Assembly: GCA_947044405.1 (NCBI GenBank)
Contig: CAMRHE010000358.1
Span: forward strand, 992,001 to 1,056,000
Origin: Leptodactylus fallax
Lineage: Eukaryota > Chordata > Amphibia > Anura > Leptodactylidae
Direction of reading: 5' to 3'
Length of the DNA: 64,000 nucleotides
The notes below the pieces were generated by a model. That model was not told where the DNA came from. It saw nothing but the letters and a program-made list of their open reading frames with translations, and searched no databases. Position 1 is the stretch's first letter. The number at the start of each line of letters is the position of its first letter. Both the position numbers and the translations under genes were made by a program. This document shows, one piece after another, positions 22,141-34,341 of this stretch.

Positions 22141-25100
22141 TCATTATAATTTCTGAAAAAAAAAAAAAAAAGTACATGTACACTAAAAAAATACACACGA
22201 ACTTTTGAAAATGTTTTTACAATTGTACATACTGTATATCACTCTTTCTGCAAAGGTGTTTTCTCAATTTGAGCCTCATAAATTCAAGGTCATTTTTACT
22301 GATTTTGATCTGTTCAGAAAACTTCTAAAGGCAGGTTTTTTTTTTTAAATTTATTTATTTATTTTCTCTTACGACAGATTTGGATGCATATTAAAGCACC
22401 TTGACCGACACAGCTTTTCAAGCTGTCCCATAAATGAGATTCAATTCCTGAAATGCAACATTTCTTTTCTATCTCAAGCGCACTCATTTATGTTAAATTA
22501 GGAAGTTCCGACTGGTAATATAAAACTCTGCAAGCTGTAATGAAAGCCACTTGTACGGCCTTTCTTTCAGCAAGAAAATCTCTAAATTCCCACAGTAAAA
22601 AAAAAATATCAGTGCCAAGTCTGTTCTACAAAGGTATTTGTTGAATACCTTAGTAGGCATTGTGGTTCTTGAACAGCAGATGAACGCAGGGAGGCAAGTC
22701 ATATGACCAAGTCAATGGAGAGTTTGCAGAACAAATCCTGAATACAATTAGGTTAGGCTGAAAGCCATTTGCTTGAACAGAAAATATATAAAACAGCAAC
22801 AGGAAATGGAGAAAGGATGAGCTTTTCAATATTAATTCTACAAAAACGTAAAATGGTTTTAAAAAAGACATAAAAAAGACCAAATTTTCAAGAAGGGATT
22901 TTTACTTCCATCATATCCTATGCATGTTGGGCATACTCAAGATACCTTTTGATGTGATGCTATCCCTTCCAATTTCCATAGATATAGAAAATGTACACCC
23001 AGATTGTTTGAGCATACATATGTTCTCAATAGGGACCAGAGAGTAAGAAGTTACCAGACTCTTCTGGAAAAAACTTACCTACCCAGGAATAAAATGATTG
23101 GACATCCAACATATATCCTTCCACTCCGCTCATATCTGCCACTGGAGAAAGTCATGAGGCCCACATATACATTAGATTTTTCCCACCAAAACTGGCAGGT
23201 ATGCCCAACAATACATCTAATGTGTATGGCAAGCTTTAGGCTTCTATGTAGAGGCTCAACCATAGTAGCCTATTTTATGAAGCTCCCAATGAACAGTTGT
23301 GCTGATGTCACTTCCAGAGGCAATTTGTAACTTTATAGTAAGTGAAGCGGCTGAAGATAAATGCCCCACTTTGCAAGTCTTCATGGTGTCCCAGTCCTGG
23401 GCTACTAGTTACTTACTCTCTTCACAATAATAGCATTTACAGTTGATCAGCAAAAATCTATCAAAAAGTTAATGCTCTGACTTGAGGGAAAGAAATGTGC
23501 AAATACGTCGTCCTTGGTGGAAAAGGAGAACTTGTGGCTGTAGCGGCACCTTTTGGAAGGTAGTTTTCTATAGATCAATGTCCTCTTTTCCTGAAAGCTA
23601 TAAACATAATTTGGGAATATAGCCAATCCAGAATACCTCCATCCAAACGGAAAAGCGGCCCATCCACAGACATCTATAGTGAGCTACCTCCCATAGGGTT
23701 GCACTAAAGCAAGATCTCCTCTTCCACCAAGGAGGACTTATTTGCATATTTCTTTCCCAGTATTATTAGCAGGACAAGCACGGTCTAATAAGTCCCTTAT
23801 ACTTCACGGTGACCTCATAGATCTGAAGCCACTGAGATCTTTGGTACATCCTATACCACTATCATTTTTTTTTTTTTTTATAATGGATATGGCATGGCTA
23901 TGTTGCGGTGTCAATCTACTTCCAGCCATACAGTCCATATGGGACCATTATGAGAACACAAAAATTCTTGACATTTTTTAACCCATACAAGATACATTGA
24001 TAATCACTGCCACACTACTTCTAGATCAGTTTGGCTACCGAGCTGGTACAAAGACCGCTAAATTACACTATGGAGCGATTGTATACAGTTAATTGTATTA
24101 GCTGAGAATGATTTAGTAAGTCTATATTAATACTTTTGTGGCAATCACAGCAGGGGTGGTCAGACAGCTGCTCTCTAGGTGACTTACTGAATCAACATCA
24201 AATTCAGGAAAATCTGAATATTTCCAACATTATCTGTTTAACGGGATATAGTGATTCAATAGATAACACTCTAGAAAGCTAAAAAAACCCATGAAAACTG
24301 GGAAAACTGCGTTAGGCTAGGTAATGGACCGCAGCGAAAAAGCGGTTCGGACAGAACCGTGGCGGAAACATATTGTGGTTTTGCCCGCAGTGCTTTTCAC
24401 AGAAAGTCCGCATTTCTGTTGGTATAAATGACATACTGCGATTTCCAAAAATGCGACGGTGAATAGTAAGTAGTATGCAAGCAAGACCACCACTCCATTC
24501 AACTAAATGGAATTGTGGGGGTGGTGTACTTGGCTATCTCCCTCAGGCTCACAGAAGTGAATGGAGTGGAGGTTTTATTCTCATCAGACACCTCAGAGAT
24601 CAGACACTTAGTGGATAAGTATTGCTAGTGGGAAAACCTAGTACACTGACATTAGGATGTAGTGGGTCACACTCATAGGTCTACTAGTAGACTGTAATCC
24701 ACTCTTTGACCACATACTGACTTACTATATTGAACAAGAGCCAAATATAAAGAAGTAGTACGTAACCTAAAAAAACATTTTTCAGATGACGTAGTCCTGG
24801 TCTTCTCTTGTGTTTATCCTTGTTACAATCTACAACACTAGACCAATGATGTAATAAAAAAGAAAGCATGACTACATCTCAGAAAAATTCTGATTATTCT
24901 TAATGTCATAACATTTTAGAAAGTGGACATGTGTATATGTATGACCCGACTCTGCTTGATTTTAAGTCTGGTTAAGCTGTATGTCACTTTGTTATAGGCA
25001 TCTCAGAGTACTAAGGCTTGTGGAGATTATGAAATGTCATTTATTTCATTAGTGCTGAGGGGATTTGATGATATACCAGATACCTGCCATCTACTAAACC

Positions 25101-25642
25101 ACAACTAAGCTCTTAGTTATGGTACTTCTAAACACCAACATGAGAACAGATCACTGCATAAAGTCAGCACATTCCAACTACAAAAAAAGTGTGAAATGCA
25201 TTTTTATCTTCTGTCCTATCATCTTTTTAAAATGATAAAAAAATATACCTGGTTCCAATAATGGGTCGGTTCACTCTACCGTTGGATATCCATTATGATA
25301 GTGTACGTTAAAAAAAAAACAACACATTAACAGACACTAACTGATGTTAATGTGCCCGTTTTTTTTAACTGATCCAATGGACACATTAGCTTCAGTTAGT
25401 GTCCGTTTTTACAAACAGCTCTGTGTTTGTAGCACAAATCCGCTTTTCCTTGCCGCTCAGTCTCTCTATATGAGAGCCCACTGCAAACTCTACATACTAC
25501 ATCCTACTACTGACTACAGAGCCTGACGAAGGTCAGGACTGTGACCAAAACGTTACCGTATGACTACTCTACTGTGGGTGAATAAAGCCACGCTTGCATT
25601 GCATCATCCCATTGTCTGCGAAGTCTATTACATACTTTTTTA
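22141..25642. other. Unassigned tract with foldback remnants
   Basis: TTGGGCATAC near 22928 and GTATGCCCAA near 23200 are inverted and may bound a MITE of about 280 bp. GTTAGGCTAGGTAATGG at 24311..24327 resembles the left end of a TTA-flanked foldback without a visible partner. No gene is visible. Confidence 0.4.
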
Positions 25643-26064
25643 GGGTATGTTCACACAGAGTTTTTTGCAGGCTGAAAAGATTTGCTTGAGGAATTAGGAA
25701 AAAATTTTGGATGTGGTTATTTTTACATGATAGGAGTTTTGACACAGTTTTTGTGGCTTTTTTTTTTTTCTCCAGCACACTGTATGGACGTGGAAACTTC
25801 AATTTAAAAAAATGCTAGCTGTTTTTGAAAGATCTAGTCAAAAACTGCATCAAAAAACCGCAACGCATTTTTTTCCGCCTTCCATTAATTTCAATGGTTT
25901 TGTCAAGGTGGAATTTGCCTGAAGATAGGTCATGTCCCTTTTTTTTTTTCCTCTAGCTGAAAAAATCAACTAGAGAAAAAAAAAACACTACTGACTCCCA
26001 TTGAAATGAATGGGAGGTGTTTTTTTTAAGCAGATTCCACCTAAAAATAAGCCTGCAAAAAACT
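25643..26064. mobile_element. PIF/Harbinger-like foldback MITE, right tip missing
   Basis: After TTA (25640..25642) comes GGGTATGTTCACACAGAG. The inner arms GAGTTTTTTGCAGGC (25659..25673) and GCCTGCAAAAAACTC (26050..26064) are perfectly inverted. The outermost 16 bases that should follow on the right are absent. Confidence 0.6.
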
Positions 26065-26226
26065 CAATTCTTTGCTGCTGCACTGCTAGTCCATTCAATG
26101 ATGAGCAGTCCTTTTTTTGTATTCACAGGCTGGTGCTCTTCCCACCAAAGGATTCTGGCACATAGGTATAGTAAGTGATCCAGCTTTGGAGTCGAGGTCT
26201 CTGTCCTTACTTTTTTACTTGCTTAA

Positions 26227-26450
26227 AGGGGTTGTCCAGGAAATACAGAACTGGGGCAGCAGGCATTATCAACGCCAGTCTTCATAACCCCATCGCTGGT
26301 TCAGAGTGCCTCCTAATAAATGAGGCGCACCCTCCGCTGGGCCATGCGTCTGGAGGGAAATCTAAATCATAGCTAGCATAGATTTTCAGCATCATTTACA
26401 CCAGAATTCTAGTGTAAATGATAATAGGCTCCGTTCCTGCACGACCCCTT
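26227..26450. mobile_element. T2-type MITE, right end weak
   Basis: TTAA at 26223..26226 then AGGGGTTGTCCAGGAAATAC. The best candidate right end is GACCCCTTTTTA near 26443..26454, which has lost the TTAA. Confidence 0.45.
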
Positions 26451-26459
26451 TTTAGGAAA

Positions 26460-26640
26460 GCTGCGAGAGAAGACCAAAATAAAAAGTTGCTTATTTTAAA
26501 ACAACCAATTAGAGCGCAGCTTTCATTTTTCAGGAGCAGAATACAAAATGAAAGCTGAGCTGCGTTTGGTCACTATGAGCAACTAAGACAGTTTTGCTTT
26601 TAGACTATTTTAATAAATTTGGGCCAATGTGTATTGCAAA
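26460..26640. repeat. Dispersed repeat with inverted core
   Basis: GCAGCTTTCATTTTT near 26517 and AAAATGAAAGCTGAGCTGC near 26547 form an inverted core. AGTGCAGCTTTCATTTTT recurs at about 63807, so it is dispersed. Confidence 0.5.
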
Positions 26641-26982
26641 TATGTACAGATGTAGCATGTGAAATGTCAAATAGCTGTACCTCTAGTTTTATACCGTATC
26701 ATATTCTACTACGATTGTAGTTATAGCTATATATATAAAAAAGAAAAAAAAAGTGGGAAAAAAAAGTGAAACTGGAGAAAAAAAAACACATGGTTTGGAT
26801 AAAGGCTAAAATAAAACTCTACAAATTTTTTTTTTGGTATTTTTAATGGAATTATTTTACTCAAATGCAGTTTAATATAAAATAAGATTTTATATATGAT
26901 TTATATAGGAAGTCTTTTTTACACCATGTATTAATTTATTTTCTCTCCCTATTGGCAGCACTTCACATCAAAAACATTTTCA
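26641..26982. other. Unassigned AT-rich tract
   Basis: Short AT and A-rich runs, with no other feature seen. Confidence 0.4.
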
Positions 26983-27531
26983 TTACATTTCAACTTAATC
27001 TCATTTCATAGAGCATGTGATTCTGGACCAAAATGTTATGCACTTTAACATATATATATCTCTTATATATATAAAAATGAGTTCCTGTCTGTCTGTCTGT
27101 CTGTTCTTTATGCGCGACCAAACGACTGGACCGATCCTCACCAAATTTGGCACACATGTACATCAGGTGTCCGGGAATATTATAGACTGGGTCTCAGCTC
27201 TCTTGGACGTACCGTTCCTGAGGTACAGTATTCCCAAAAAATGACCAGCATTAGTCTATACAAGCCTGCAAGTCTTTCACTCATATTTCAACTGCCATAC
27301 ACACGGTCACATGTCCCTTATCAGCCAATAACAGCTCGCAGGCACTTACTCTCCTCAGGCACACAGGGTTCCATAGCAACCAAGCTATGTATGACCTGTA
27401 TTAGTGAATAGCAGTTCACAGGACCTTAAATATTCAGTCATATCACGTGTATCAGCCAATATAAGTTCACATTTAATTTACCAGGTTTCCATAACAACAC
27501 AGCTATAAATAGACTGTACCTATACTGGACT

Positions 27532-27645
27532 CCGTGGCGTAACTAGCAATGGCAGGGCCCCAAGGCGAACATTTGACATGGGACACCCCATCCCCCCCCC
27601 CCCCCCGCACAAACTGCATTCCTGCACACACTATTATGCCCCATA
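27532..27645 (+). mobile_element. hAT fragment duplicated with unit 1
   Basis: Begins CCGTGGCGTAACTAGCAATG after ACTGGACT and matches the first 114 or so bases of 28251..28874, then stops at the duplication junction. It has no right end, so it did not arrive by transposition; it was copied with the tandem unit. Confidence 0.85.
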
Positions 27646-27700
27646 CTCTCCTCAGGCACACAGGTTTCCATAGCAACCAAGCTATGTATGACCTGTATTA

Positions 27701-28119
27701 GGGTGGGTTCACACCTGCGCTTCAGTCCGTCCGTTGCCAATCCGAGAGAAAATCTCGGCGAACGGGATTGGCATCGGATACAGACAGGTCAGCGACGCAT
27801 TGGTTAAAAACCCATTCATTTGAATGGGTTTTGAAAGCAATGCGAGGGTGTCCGATTGCACCCTCTGCGCTGCGAAACCGTTTTTTTTTCCTCGGACACG
27901 AAGTCCTGCATGTCCGACTTTGTTTCCGACGAAAAAAAAAGGATTCGCAGTGCAGAGGGTGCAATCGGACACCCTCGCATTGCTTTAAAAACCCATTCAA
28001 ATGAATGGGTTTTTAACCAATGCGTCGCTGACCTGTCTGTATCCGATGCCAATCCTGTTCGCCGAGATTTTCACTCGGATTGGCAACGGACGGACTGAAG
28101 CGCAGGTGTGAACCCACCC
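27701..28119. mobile_element. 419-bp near-perfect palindromic PIF-like MITE
   Basis: TTA at 27698..27700 and 28120..28122. Ends GGGTGGGTTCACACC and its exact complement. Arms of about 190 bp each are almost identical (for example AACCCATTCATTTGAATGGG near 27808 against the mirror near 27985) around a short asymmetric centre near 27900. Unit 1 of the surrounding duplication has the same site empty (GTATTAGTGAATAG), which proves the boundaries and the 3-bp duplication. Confidence 0.9.
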
Positions 28120-28250
28120 TTAGTGAATAGCAGTTCACAGGACCTTAAATATTCAGTCATATCACGTGTATCAGCCAATATAAGTTCACATTTAATTTAC
28201 CAGGTTTCCATAATAACACAGCCATAAATAGACTGTACCTATACTGGACT

Positions 28251-28874
28251 CAGTGGCGTAACTAGCAATGGCAGGGCCCCAAGGCGAACATTTGACATGG
28301 AACCCCCCCCCGGCAACCCTCCCACGCACACAAACTGCATTTCTGCACACACTATTATGCCCCATAGTGGCCCCTGCATACACTATTAGGCCCCATAGTG
28401 GCCCTTGCACACAGTATTCTGCCCCATAGTGGCCCCTGCACACAGTATCATAGTGGCTCCTTCATATAGTATTATGCGCACTTCCCGCTACTTCTTCAAT
28501 GTTGGACCAGATGTCACGTGAGCCAGGCATGTATCGCAACACATAATGACGTCGGACTGGCCCACCGACATCTGGGACGCCACCAAGGAGGCCCGGAGTC
28601 TGTTGAAAAGACCCCAGAGTATAATGATAGCAGTGTTTGTGGGGTTCACGGCCCACAGGCCTTACTTACCAATCCCCGCTCCTGCTCACAGCTGCCTCTG
28701 CAGAAGGTGAAGTGCAGGCGGCCGTGAGCAGGAGTGGGGATCGGTAAGTAAATAGGGCCCGCTACCTGCTGGTGTTAAAAAAAAAAAAAAAAAAAAAAAA
28801 AACATCAGAGGCCCGCCGGGTCCCCTAATGTCCCGGGCCCTGCTACCACTGCTAAACCGGTATTTACGCCACTG
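28251..28874 (+). mobile_element. Non-autonomous hAT element
   Basis: The terminal repeats are CAGTGGCGTAA and its reverse complement TTACGCCACTG. The 8-bp target duplication ACTGGACT is perfect at 28243..28250 and 28875..28882. The empty site survives at about 29518..29535 (TATACTGGACTGCCATACTGG). The interior is GC-rich, with repeated CCCCATAGTGGCCC motifs (28360..28440) and an A-run of about 22 at 28780..28801. No transposase is encoded. Confidence 0.9.
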
Positions 28875-28916
28875 ACTGGACTGCCATACTGGATTTCAGC
28901 ATTCTTATAAATTGAA

Positions 28917-29132
28917 ATGTTTTTTAAACTACTCATGTCCCCTGCAGCAAAACTCATGGCTGCTGCTCAAGCTAATGAAAACTCTCAGCAGACCCAAGCC
29001 TGTCTCCAATCTGATAAGGTATGTTACAGACAACAGCTAGCTGCTGAAACTCCCCAGCAGACCCAAGCCCGTCTCCAATCTGACAAAGCATTGTCAGCCA
29101 CATGCACACAGCTGCACTCCAGGTTTCAATAA
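28917..29132 (+). pseudogene. Helitron protein remnant with Gln-rich repeats
   Basis: A 71-residue open frame with two copies of a unit of about 22 residues, (E/T)xxQQTQA(C/R)LQSDK, at about residues 24..34 and 46..57, separated by YRQQLAAE. Charged, Gln-rich repeated units of this sort precede the Rep domain in Helitron proteins; that link is from memory and moderate. The DNA copies are near 28985..29020 and 29053..29088. No Rep HUH motif or helicase follows. Confidence 0.45.
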
Positions 29133-29628
29133 CAACCCAGCCATTTTTCTTCACTGCTGTAGGTCAGCTTTAAAGGGGTAGGGCGCTGTGGATAACACTG
29201 TTACACAAGGTCACATACACACAGCTTTACTCCAGGTTTTCCATAACAACCGATCGCAAGTTTTTCACTAATATCCAAACTTAGATGCACATGATCACAT
29301 GATACTTATGGACCAATGTAAAATCGCAGGTTCAGTCTTGACATACACACAGCTTTCCACCAGGTTTCCATAGCAACCAAGCTATTTATGTCCTGTATGA
29401 GTCAATAGCAGTTCGCAGGTCCTTAAATATTCAGTCATATGACGTGTATTAGCCAATGTAAGTTCACATTTCATTTACCAGGTTTCCATAGCAACACAGC
29501 CATAAATAGACTATACCTATACTGGACTGCCATACTGGATGTCAAGTGCAAAATTGGCCAATTCTTATGGGGTCACTACACAAACAAAAAATGAAATATA
29601 CCAGTGCGAAGCCGGGTCCTTCCTCTAG

Positions 29629-29671
<43 letters not shown>
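29629..29671. repeat. (TA)n microsatellite at Helitron 3' junction
   Basis: Alternating TA directly after the terminal CTAG. Together with the short (TA)n before 27059 it is probably the AT-repeat target in which the Helitron landed. Confidence 0.9.
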
Positions 29672-29673
<2 letters not shown>

Positions 29674-30128
29674 CATCTTTTTGCCTGAAAAACCTCTCTG
29701 AAATTCCTGCCACTAGGTGTCTTCCTTCTAGCTAATTCACAGGTCACTCCCTCTTGTTAGGCAAGATTTGTATATAGTGAGTGTAAGGAGGAGATAGATG
29801 CTGGTCTGTTCACACATTGAACGCAGATGGGAGGGGATAATTTTTCTCACAGCACGTCTACAAACTGCTGGCTCTGTGCAAAGGACTGAACATTCCGCAC
29901 ATCTTACTGGTTACAATGTAAGAAAAGTCTTCTATGTACTTATATTTTTGGCTGCTTGTGTGGTTACAGGTGGGATATTATTCACAGCAAGCAGCTTTCC
30001 TGACTGTGATCACAGACTGATCTTTTCTTGTGTCATGCCTGTATCAGTCATAATCAAATAGGAAGAGATGTTCATTGATATAGCACTGTCACTTAATATT
30101 GTGGAAGTACAGTACTGTACTTTATTAA

Positions 30129-30442
30129 ATGGTCACTAACTTTTCTGACAACTTAGTCTCATTTCAAACAAAATGTAATGCACTTTAATTAAAAATGTTG
30201 CTTCTTTCTGCCTAAAAAACATCTCTAAAGTTCCTGCCACTAGGTATCTCCCTTCTAGCTAATTTGAAGTTCACTCCAATGTTGCCAGGAAAGTTCGTCC
30301 ATAGATATCGTGATTCCATCTTGCCCCTCTAATGTGAGTAGAAGGGGCAGTTCTTATCTCTTTTAACACAGTGAATGCAGATGGGAGGGATTGAATCTCC
30401 TCAGTGTCCACATACACATATCTGCAAACAGTTTTAACTGTT
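30129..30442. mobile_element. Repeat X, copy 2
   Basis: TTAA at 30125..30128 followed by ATGGTCACTAACTTTTCTGA. It continues through TTAATTAAAAATGTTGC, CTGCCTAAAAAACATCTC and CCTGCCACTAGGTATC, and is the uninterrupted counterpart of the Helitron site. The right part ends where a PIF-like MITE begins. Confidence 0.65.
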
Positions 30443-30445
30443 TTA

Positions 30446-30703
30446 TGCTAGGTTCACACTAGCATTCGGGGATTCTGTCCCCCATTCTGCTTAAAATATG
30501 TAGAGAGAAAAGTCCTGCTTGCAGGACTTTTCTCTCCGCTGATTTCGGGCAGAACTGGGTGGAAACCCAGGGGACCCCATTATAGTCTATGAGGTCTGCA
30601 GGTTTCCGTGGGTAACAGCTTTTTAAGCAGATAGGGTTTCCGCTTTTTGGGGCCCCAAGCAAACCCGAACAACGGAAACCTGAACGCTAGTGTGAACCTA
30701 GAG
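30446..30703. mobile_element. PIF/Harbinger-like foldback MITE
   Basis: TTA at 30443..30445 and 30704..30706. Ends GCTAGGTTCACACTAG and CTAGTGTGAACCTAG. Inside is a small perfect hairpin, AAAGTCCTGC/GCAGGACTTT with AGAGA/TCTCT extensions (about 30505..30536), shared with 34342..34559. Confidence 0.8.
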
Positions 30704-30706
30704 TTA

Positions 30707-33700
30707 ACTGTTTTTATACTTGATTAACCTTGAAAGATTTATTGACTCTTCTGGAAATTTTATATTAGGGTGTACCTATTGTTTTCATTTTTCACTCTGT
30801 TCTGTACAGTAGATAATAAGAAATAACTGAGGATAAGTGAGATAGGTGAGTTGTTTGTGCCAAAGAAGATGCTTAAGGCTTATGGGAAAGAAAGGAAAAT
30901 GGGACGAGAATCATGTATATCTTAATATTCTGCACAAACCGAGACCCATAATAGAATGTGTGACAATAGTGACACATTCAGCTAATTTGCTAATATCACA
31001 GTACAAAGTAGTGTCAATTTAGATGGTAATCTAATCCACACAGTCATGCAGAATCTGTGCTTTGGATACTTTTAACACTTAATTGACATGGTCCAAATTC
31101 CATTTGTCTTTAGTTCTGATAAGCCTGTGAAATTTTCACATTGGTGATTTTGCTTAGACATCTTGTTTTATGAGCCAATTTTTAGTTAGGGTTTATGAGT
31201 ATTTAATCTCACAACGGAGAAACCTCACTTATATATTTCACATCCAACACATACCTGCTATGAAGAGCAGCCAGTACAGGACATTACCATAATGTCAAAA
31301 GCATCTAAAGTCCTAGTTAATGCCAAAGATAACAATGTTACTAAACCCAATCATATATCTAAATGTTAACAATTGAAAACATTGCAGACAATGCCCTTAC
31401 CTGACTTAAAGAAATACATTAAAGCTTTTGGATGAGAGACAGTTTGGAGAAAATTCCATGCACTATTTTGTAGAAGAATTCAATCCAGATTATAGTTGGC
31501 TATACACCTTCAACAGGTGTTGGCTGTATGCTTGATAAATCGACAATTATTTCTCCCAACCCCATAAACATGCAATCTTGGCCAAGAATGTGTTCACAAT
31601 GGGTGAAAGAGCACACATAAGCTGCTGCCAGACACCTCTGGTGACACTCATCTCCTTTAAGAATGAAGAATCAAGCATTCTAAAATTCAAAATCCCTGAT
31701 CCTTATTTTCTCTGTCAGCATCTGTTGGGGAACAGTCGTCACACCCCATACACATGATAGTCGATCAGCTAGTCTGGTCAACTTTTCTCTAATGTATAAG
31801 GGGATCTTAAGCATTGCACTTTTCCCTTAAACTATCATTTACTTGTCATATCACAAAAAATGCATGAGTTTTTGCCTACAAACTACTTATTGCATTCATA
31901 GTAATTTTTGTGCTTATACATCTTCCCCCTCACAGAGTCTCATTCTTGTTGTACTTCTTCTACCTGACCTTTCTTTTCCTGTGGACATGTTGGCAATGTG
32001 AGATGTCTGGCATTAGTGTAGGTGTTGGAAAGTGCGGTCGCTGACATCCCATCTTCCATTGCACATGCACTGACCACTGGGAAGCACAATATTGCCTTTA
32101 AGATAAGCCCAGCTACAGTACTGTGGCTCTATCTGCAGCCACTGCCATCTTGTGTTGGAGTCTGGAAGCACATGTGCCAGTCTATCTCTGCACAGTGTGC
32201 TGGGACTACTATTACAACAGCTTCTACAATATCACATGTGTGTGGACTCTGTGACACATGGGCGTAGTTATAGGGTGTACAGAAGTAGCAGTTGCTTCCT
32301 GGTCCTGGAAACAAAGAGAGCCCCCAAACGTCCCTCTGCAACACAAAATATAGCATTCTTCTAAATAGCTCGTGGTTGGTAGTGGCTTCATTACAGATTG
32401 TGTCTTGGGGCCCAAGTGCTTCAAGTAACAGCTCTGCTGTGACAATACAGCAAAGCAGCTTGCATAGCTTTTCTGCAAAGTTTCACGGCCCCAGCAATAG
32501 TAATGCCAGAGTAATGTGTTCCACGTGTCTAGGACACCCAGGGTAGTTGTTGCTGCAGATAGTACCAGTATACTGTAGTTGGTTTTGCATGGAGGGCATA
32601 AAAGGGTTAATATCAGAGGACAACAGAGCTTGCAAAAGTTAGGCCCCCATTTCTTGTAAACCCTCTCAGCATTTCTGCTCCTAAAGACAGATTGCCTGTG
32701 CTCAGTAACTGCAGTAACTCAGCACAGCCACTACTCACAGAATAGAGCTATCTGCTTCCAGTTCTGTTCTCAATATAGCAGTTGCTAAGAAGGTCCCAGG
32801 TGTCAGATCCCTACCAATCTGTTATTCATGACTATCCTAAGGCTAGGCCATCAATAAGATTTGCCCAGAAAAGCCCTGTAAGAGATGCAGGCGATGACTC
32901 TCTCATTGCCATGGCTGATGTGAACACTGATATTGCTAATACTATGGTATTAAATGGCAAGGGGCTAGCGCTATTGCATGGGTACAGTGACAGCACTTAC
33001 GATCTGCCATCTATATTTCATGCTACTCACAGCAAAAAATTATACTCACAGCATCATTACCAGGTTAGAGCTGCAGAAAAGGTAAAAGTTAAGAGGGTCG
33101 CTGGCTCTTAAACCACTACTGAAAAGCCACTAGATTTTATTGTGGCTACTAAAATGCAGTTAGCTGGCCACTTCTCATATATCAATTGTGTCATACGCTA
33201 ATCCTAAGGAAATGTGATTGCTCGGGCTAAAGTAAGACGTAAAAACACATTAACAGCTAATGCTGAACAACTTCACTGAACCCACTAAATATGGGAACAT
33301 TTCACATATAGACATAATTCTAAAGAAACTAATGGCGTTTTAAGTGCAGTATAAATACGGGATTTACACATCATTAGTTCTTTAATCCATCTCCTGGGGA
33401 TCTATACAAACATTACATGAAAATGACAAGAAATACTGTATAGTAATGTAGATCTTCACAGGAACCTTTAGAAGATTGCAGAGTGGCTCAGACATCCATA
33501 AAACCATCTGTGGTCAGCTTATGAAATGGGATATGTTTAGTTTCAGAAATATCAGACTGCTCAGACTTACAACACGCTTCATGCTTCAGAGATCAAAACT
33601 GATCATCAAATTAGATAGACAGTTCAGGGTATTAAAGGAAATGACCTACATTACAGAGGTCTATTGTAGGCATAGAGGTTAAAGGAAAATAATATATCCA

Positions 33701-34338
33701 ACTATGTAATGACATCTATGAGACGAAAAGGTGTCTTGTCAAATGAACAATAAACACGGAAAATGCACAAAAAATAAATTAATATCCCAGCTTTTCCACC
33801 CTTAATCTCCTTTACTTTGATCCTATTTTGTATCATATTACAAATGGAACTGACTTATTAAAAGGATATATTCTCTGTGTGTCACAGAAGGTCAGTCATT
33901 TCTTCTCTTCCTTTATCTGGATGTAAGACAACTGGCTGGAGCGGGAGCCTACATGTTATGCTTTGTCTAAAGTAGGAATAAAAAATAAACGCTAACCTTT
34001 TTGGTTAAGCACCACCCCCCTTGCCTGCCTCTAGCCAAAGATGGAACTGATCAGCAGGACATTAACCCACTGTGTTCTCTGCAGGATTTCTACAAGACAG
34101 CAAAAAATGCTACAGGCAGACAGTGAGGGCAACTATATTTCTTGTTACTTGTATCATTCACTTCTAAGTTTAATGTTCCTTTAAATCCACAAATTCAGAG
34201 CTCTCTAGAGCCTGCAATATATTGTAAATCCAAAGGAGGACAGTATTTTTTATATTTTATTTGTAATAATTTATATCAGTGATTATACATGTGCAGTACA
34301 TGGCCAATACTATGTACTTACCCCTTCTAATTGTCAAC
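30707..34338. other. Mostly unassigned; truncated T2-type core at 32790..32881
   Basis: AGGTGTCAGATCCC...CTATCCTAAGG and GCCATCAATA...AAAGCCCTGTAA at 32797..32881 are the right half of a TTAA MITE. Otherwise I see no gene or transposon end. The 109-codon frame at 32782..33111 partly reads this MITE and is not coding. Confidence 0.4.
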
Positions 34339-34341
34339 TTA

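Larger units (their letters stand above)
27347..28250 (+). repeat. Tandem duplication inside the Helitron
   Basis: Unit 1 (27347..27643) and unit 2 (27644 onward, without the MITE 27701..28119) share CTCTCCTCAGGCACACAGG, the ACCTGTATTAGTGAATAGCAG segment and the stretch up to TATACTGGACT, with only a few mismatches. A diverged single copy lies at 29350..29540. The junction at 27644..27645 joins the first 114 bases of a hAT to the start of unit 2, with a shared TA as microhomology. Confidence 0.85.
27059..29628 (+). mobile_element. Non-autonomous Helitron with internal nest
   Basis: The 5' end is TC followed by TCTTATATATATAAAAATGA and a GTCTGTCT repeat. The 3' end is TGCGAAGCCGGGTCC...CTAG with the next base T, giving insertion between A and T without target duplication. 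The TGCGAAGCCGGG hairpin block and CTAG end are characteristic of animal Helitrons; the hairpin stem is slightly decayed. No Rep or helicase domain is present, only a short N-terminal remnant (28917..29132). Internal additions: a tandem duplication, a hAT and a PIF-like MITE. Confidence 0.8.
26983..30070. mobile_element. Dispersed TTAA-type repeat X, copy 1, split by Helitron
   Basis: ATCTCATTTCATAGAGCATG and ATGCACTTTAA upstream of the Helitron, and TGCCTGAAAAACCTCTCTGA with CCTGCCACTAGGTGTC downstream, are contiguous in copies 2 (30129) and 3 (62429). The left terminus is decayed and the right limit is approximate, matched to TACAATGTAAG...TACTTATA in copy 3. Confidence 0.6.
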
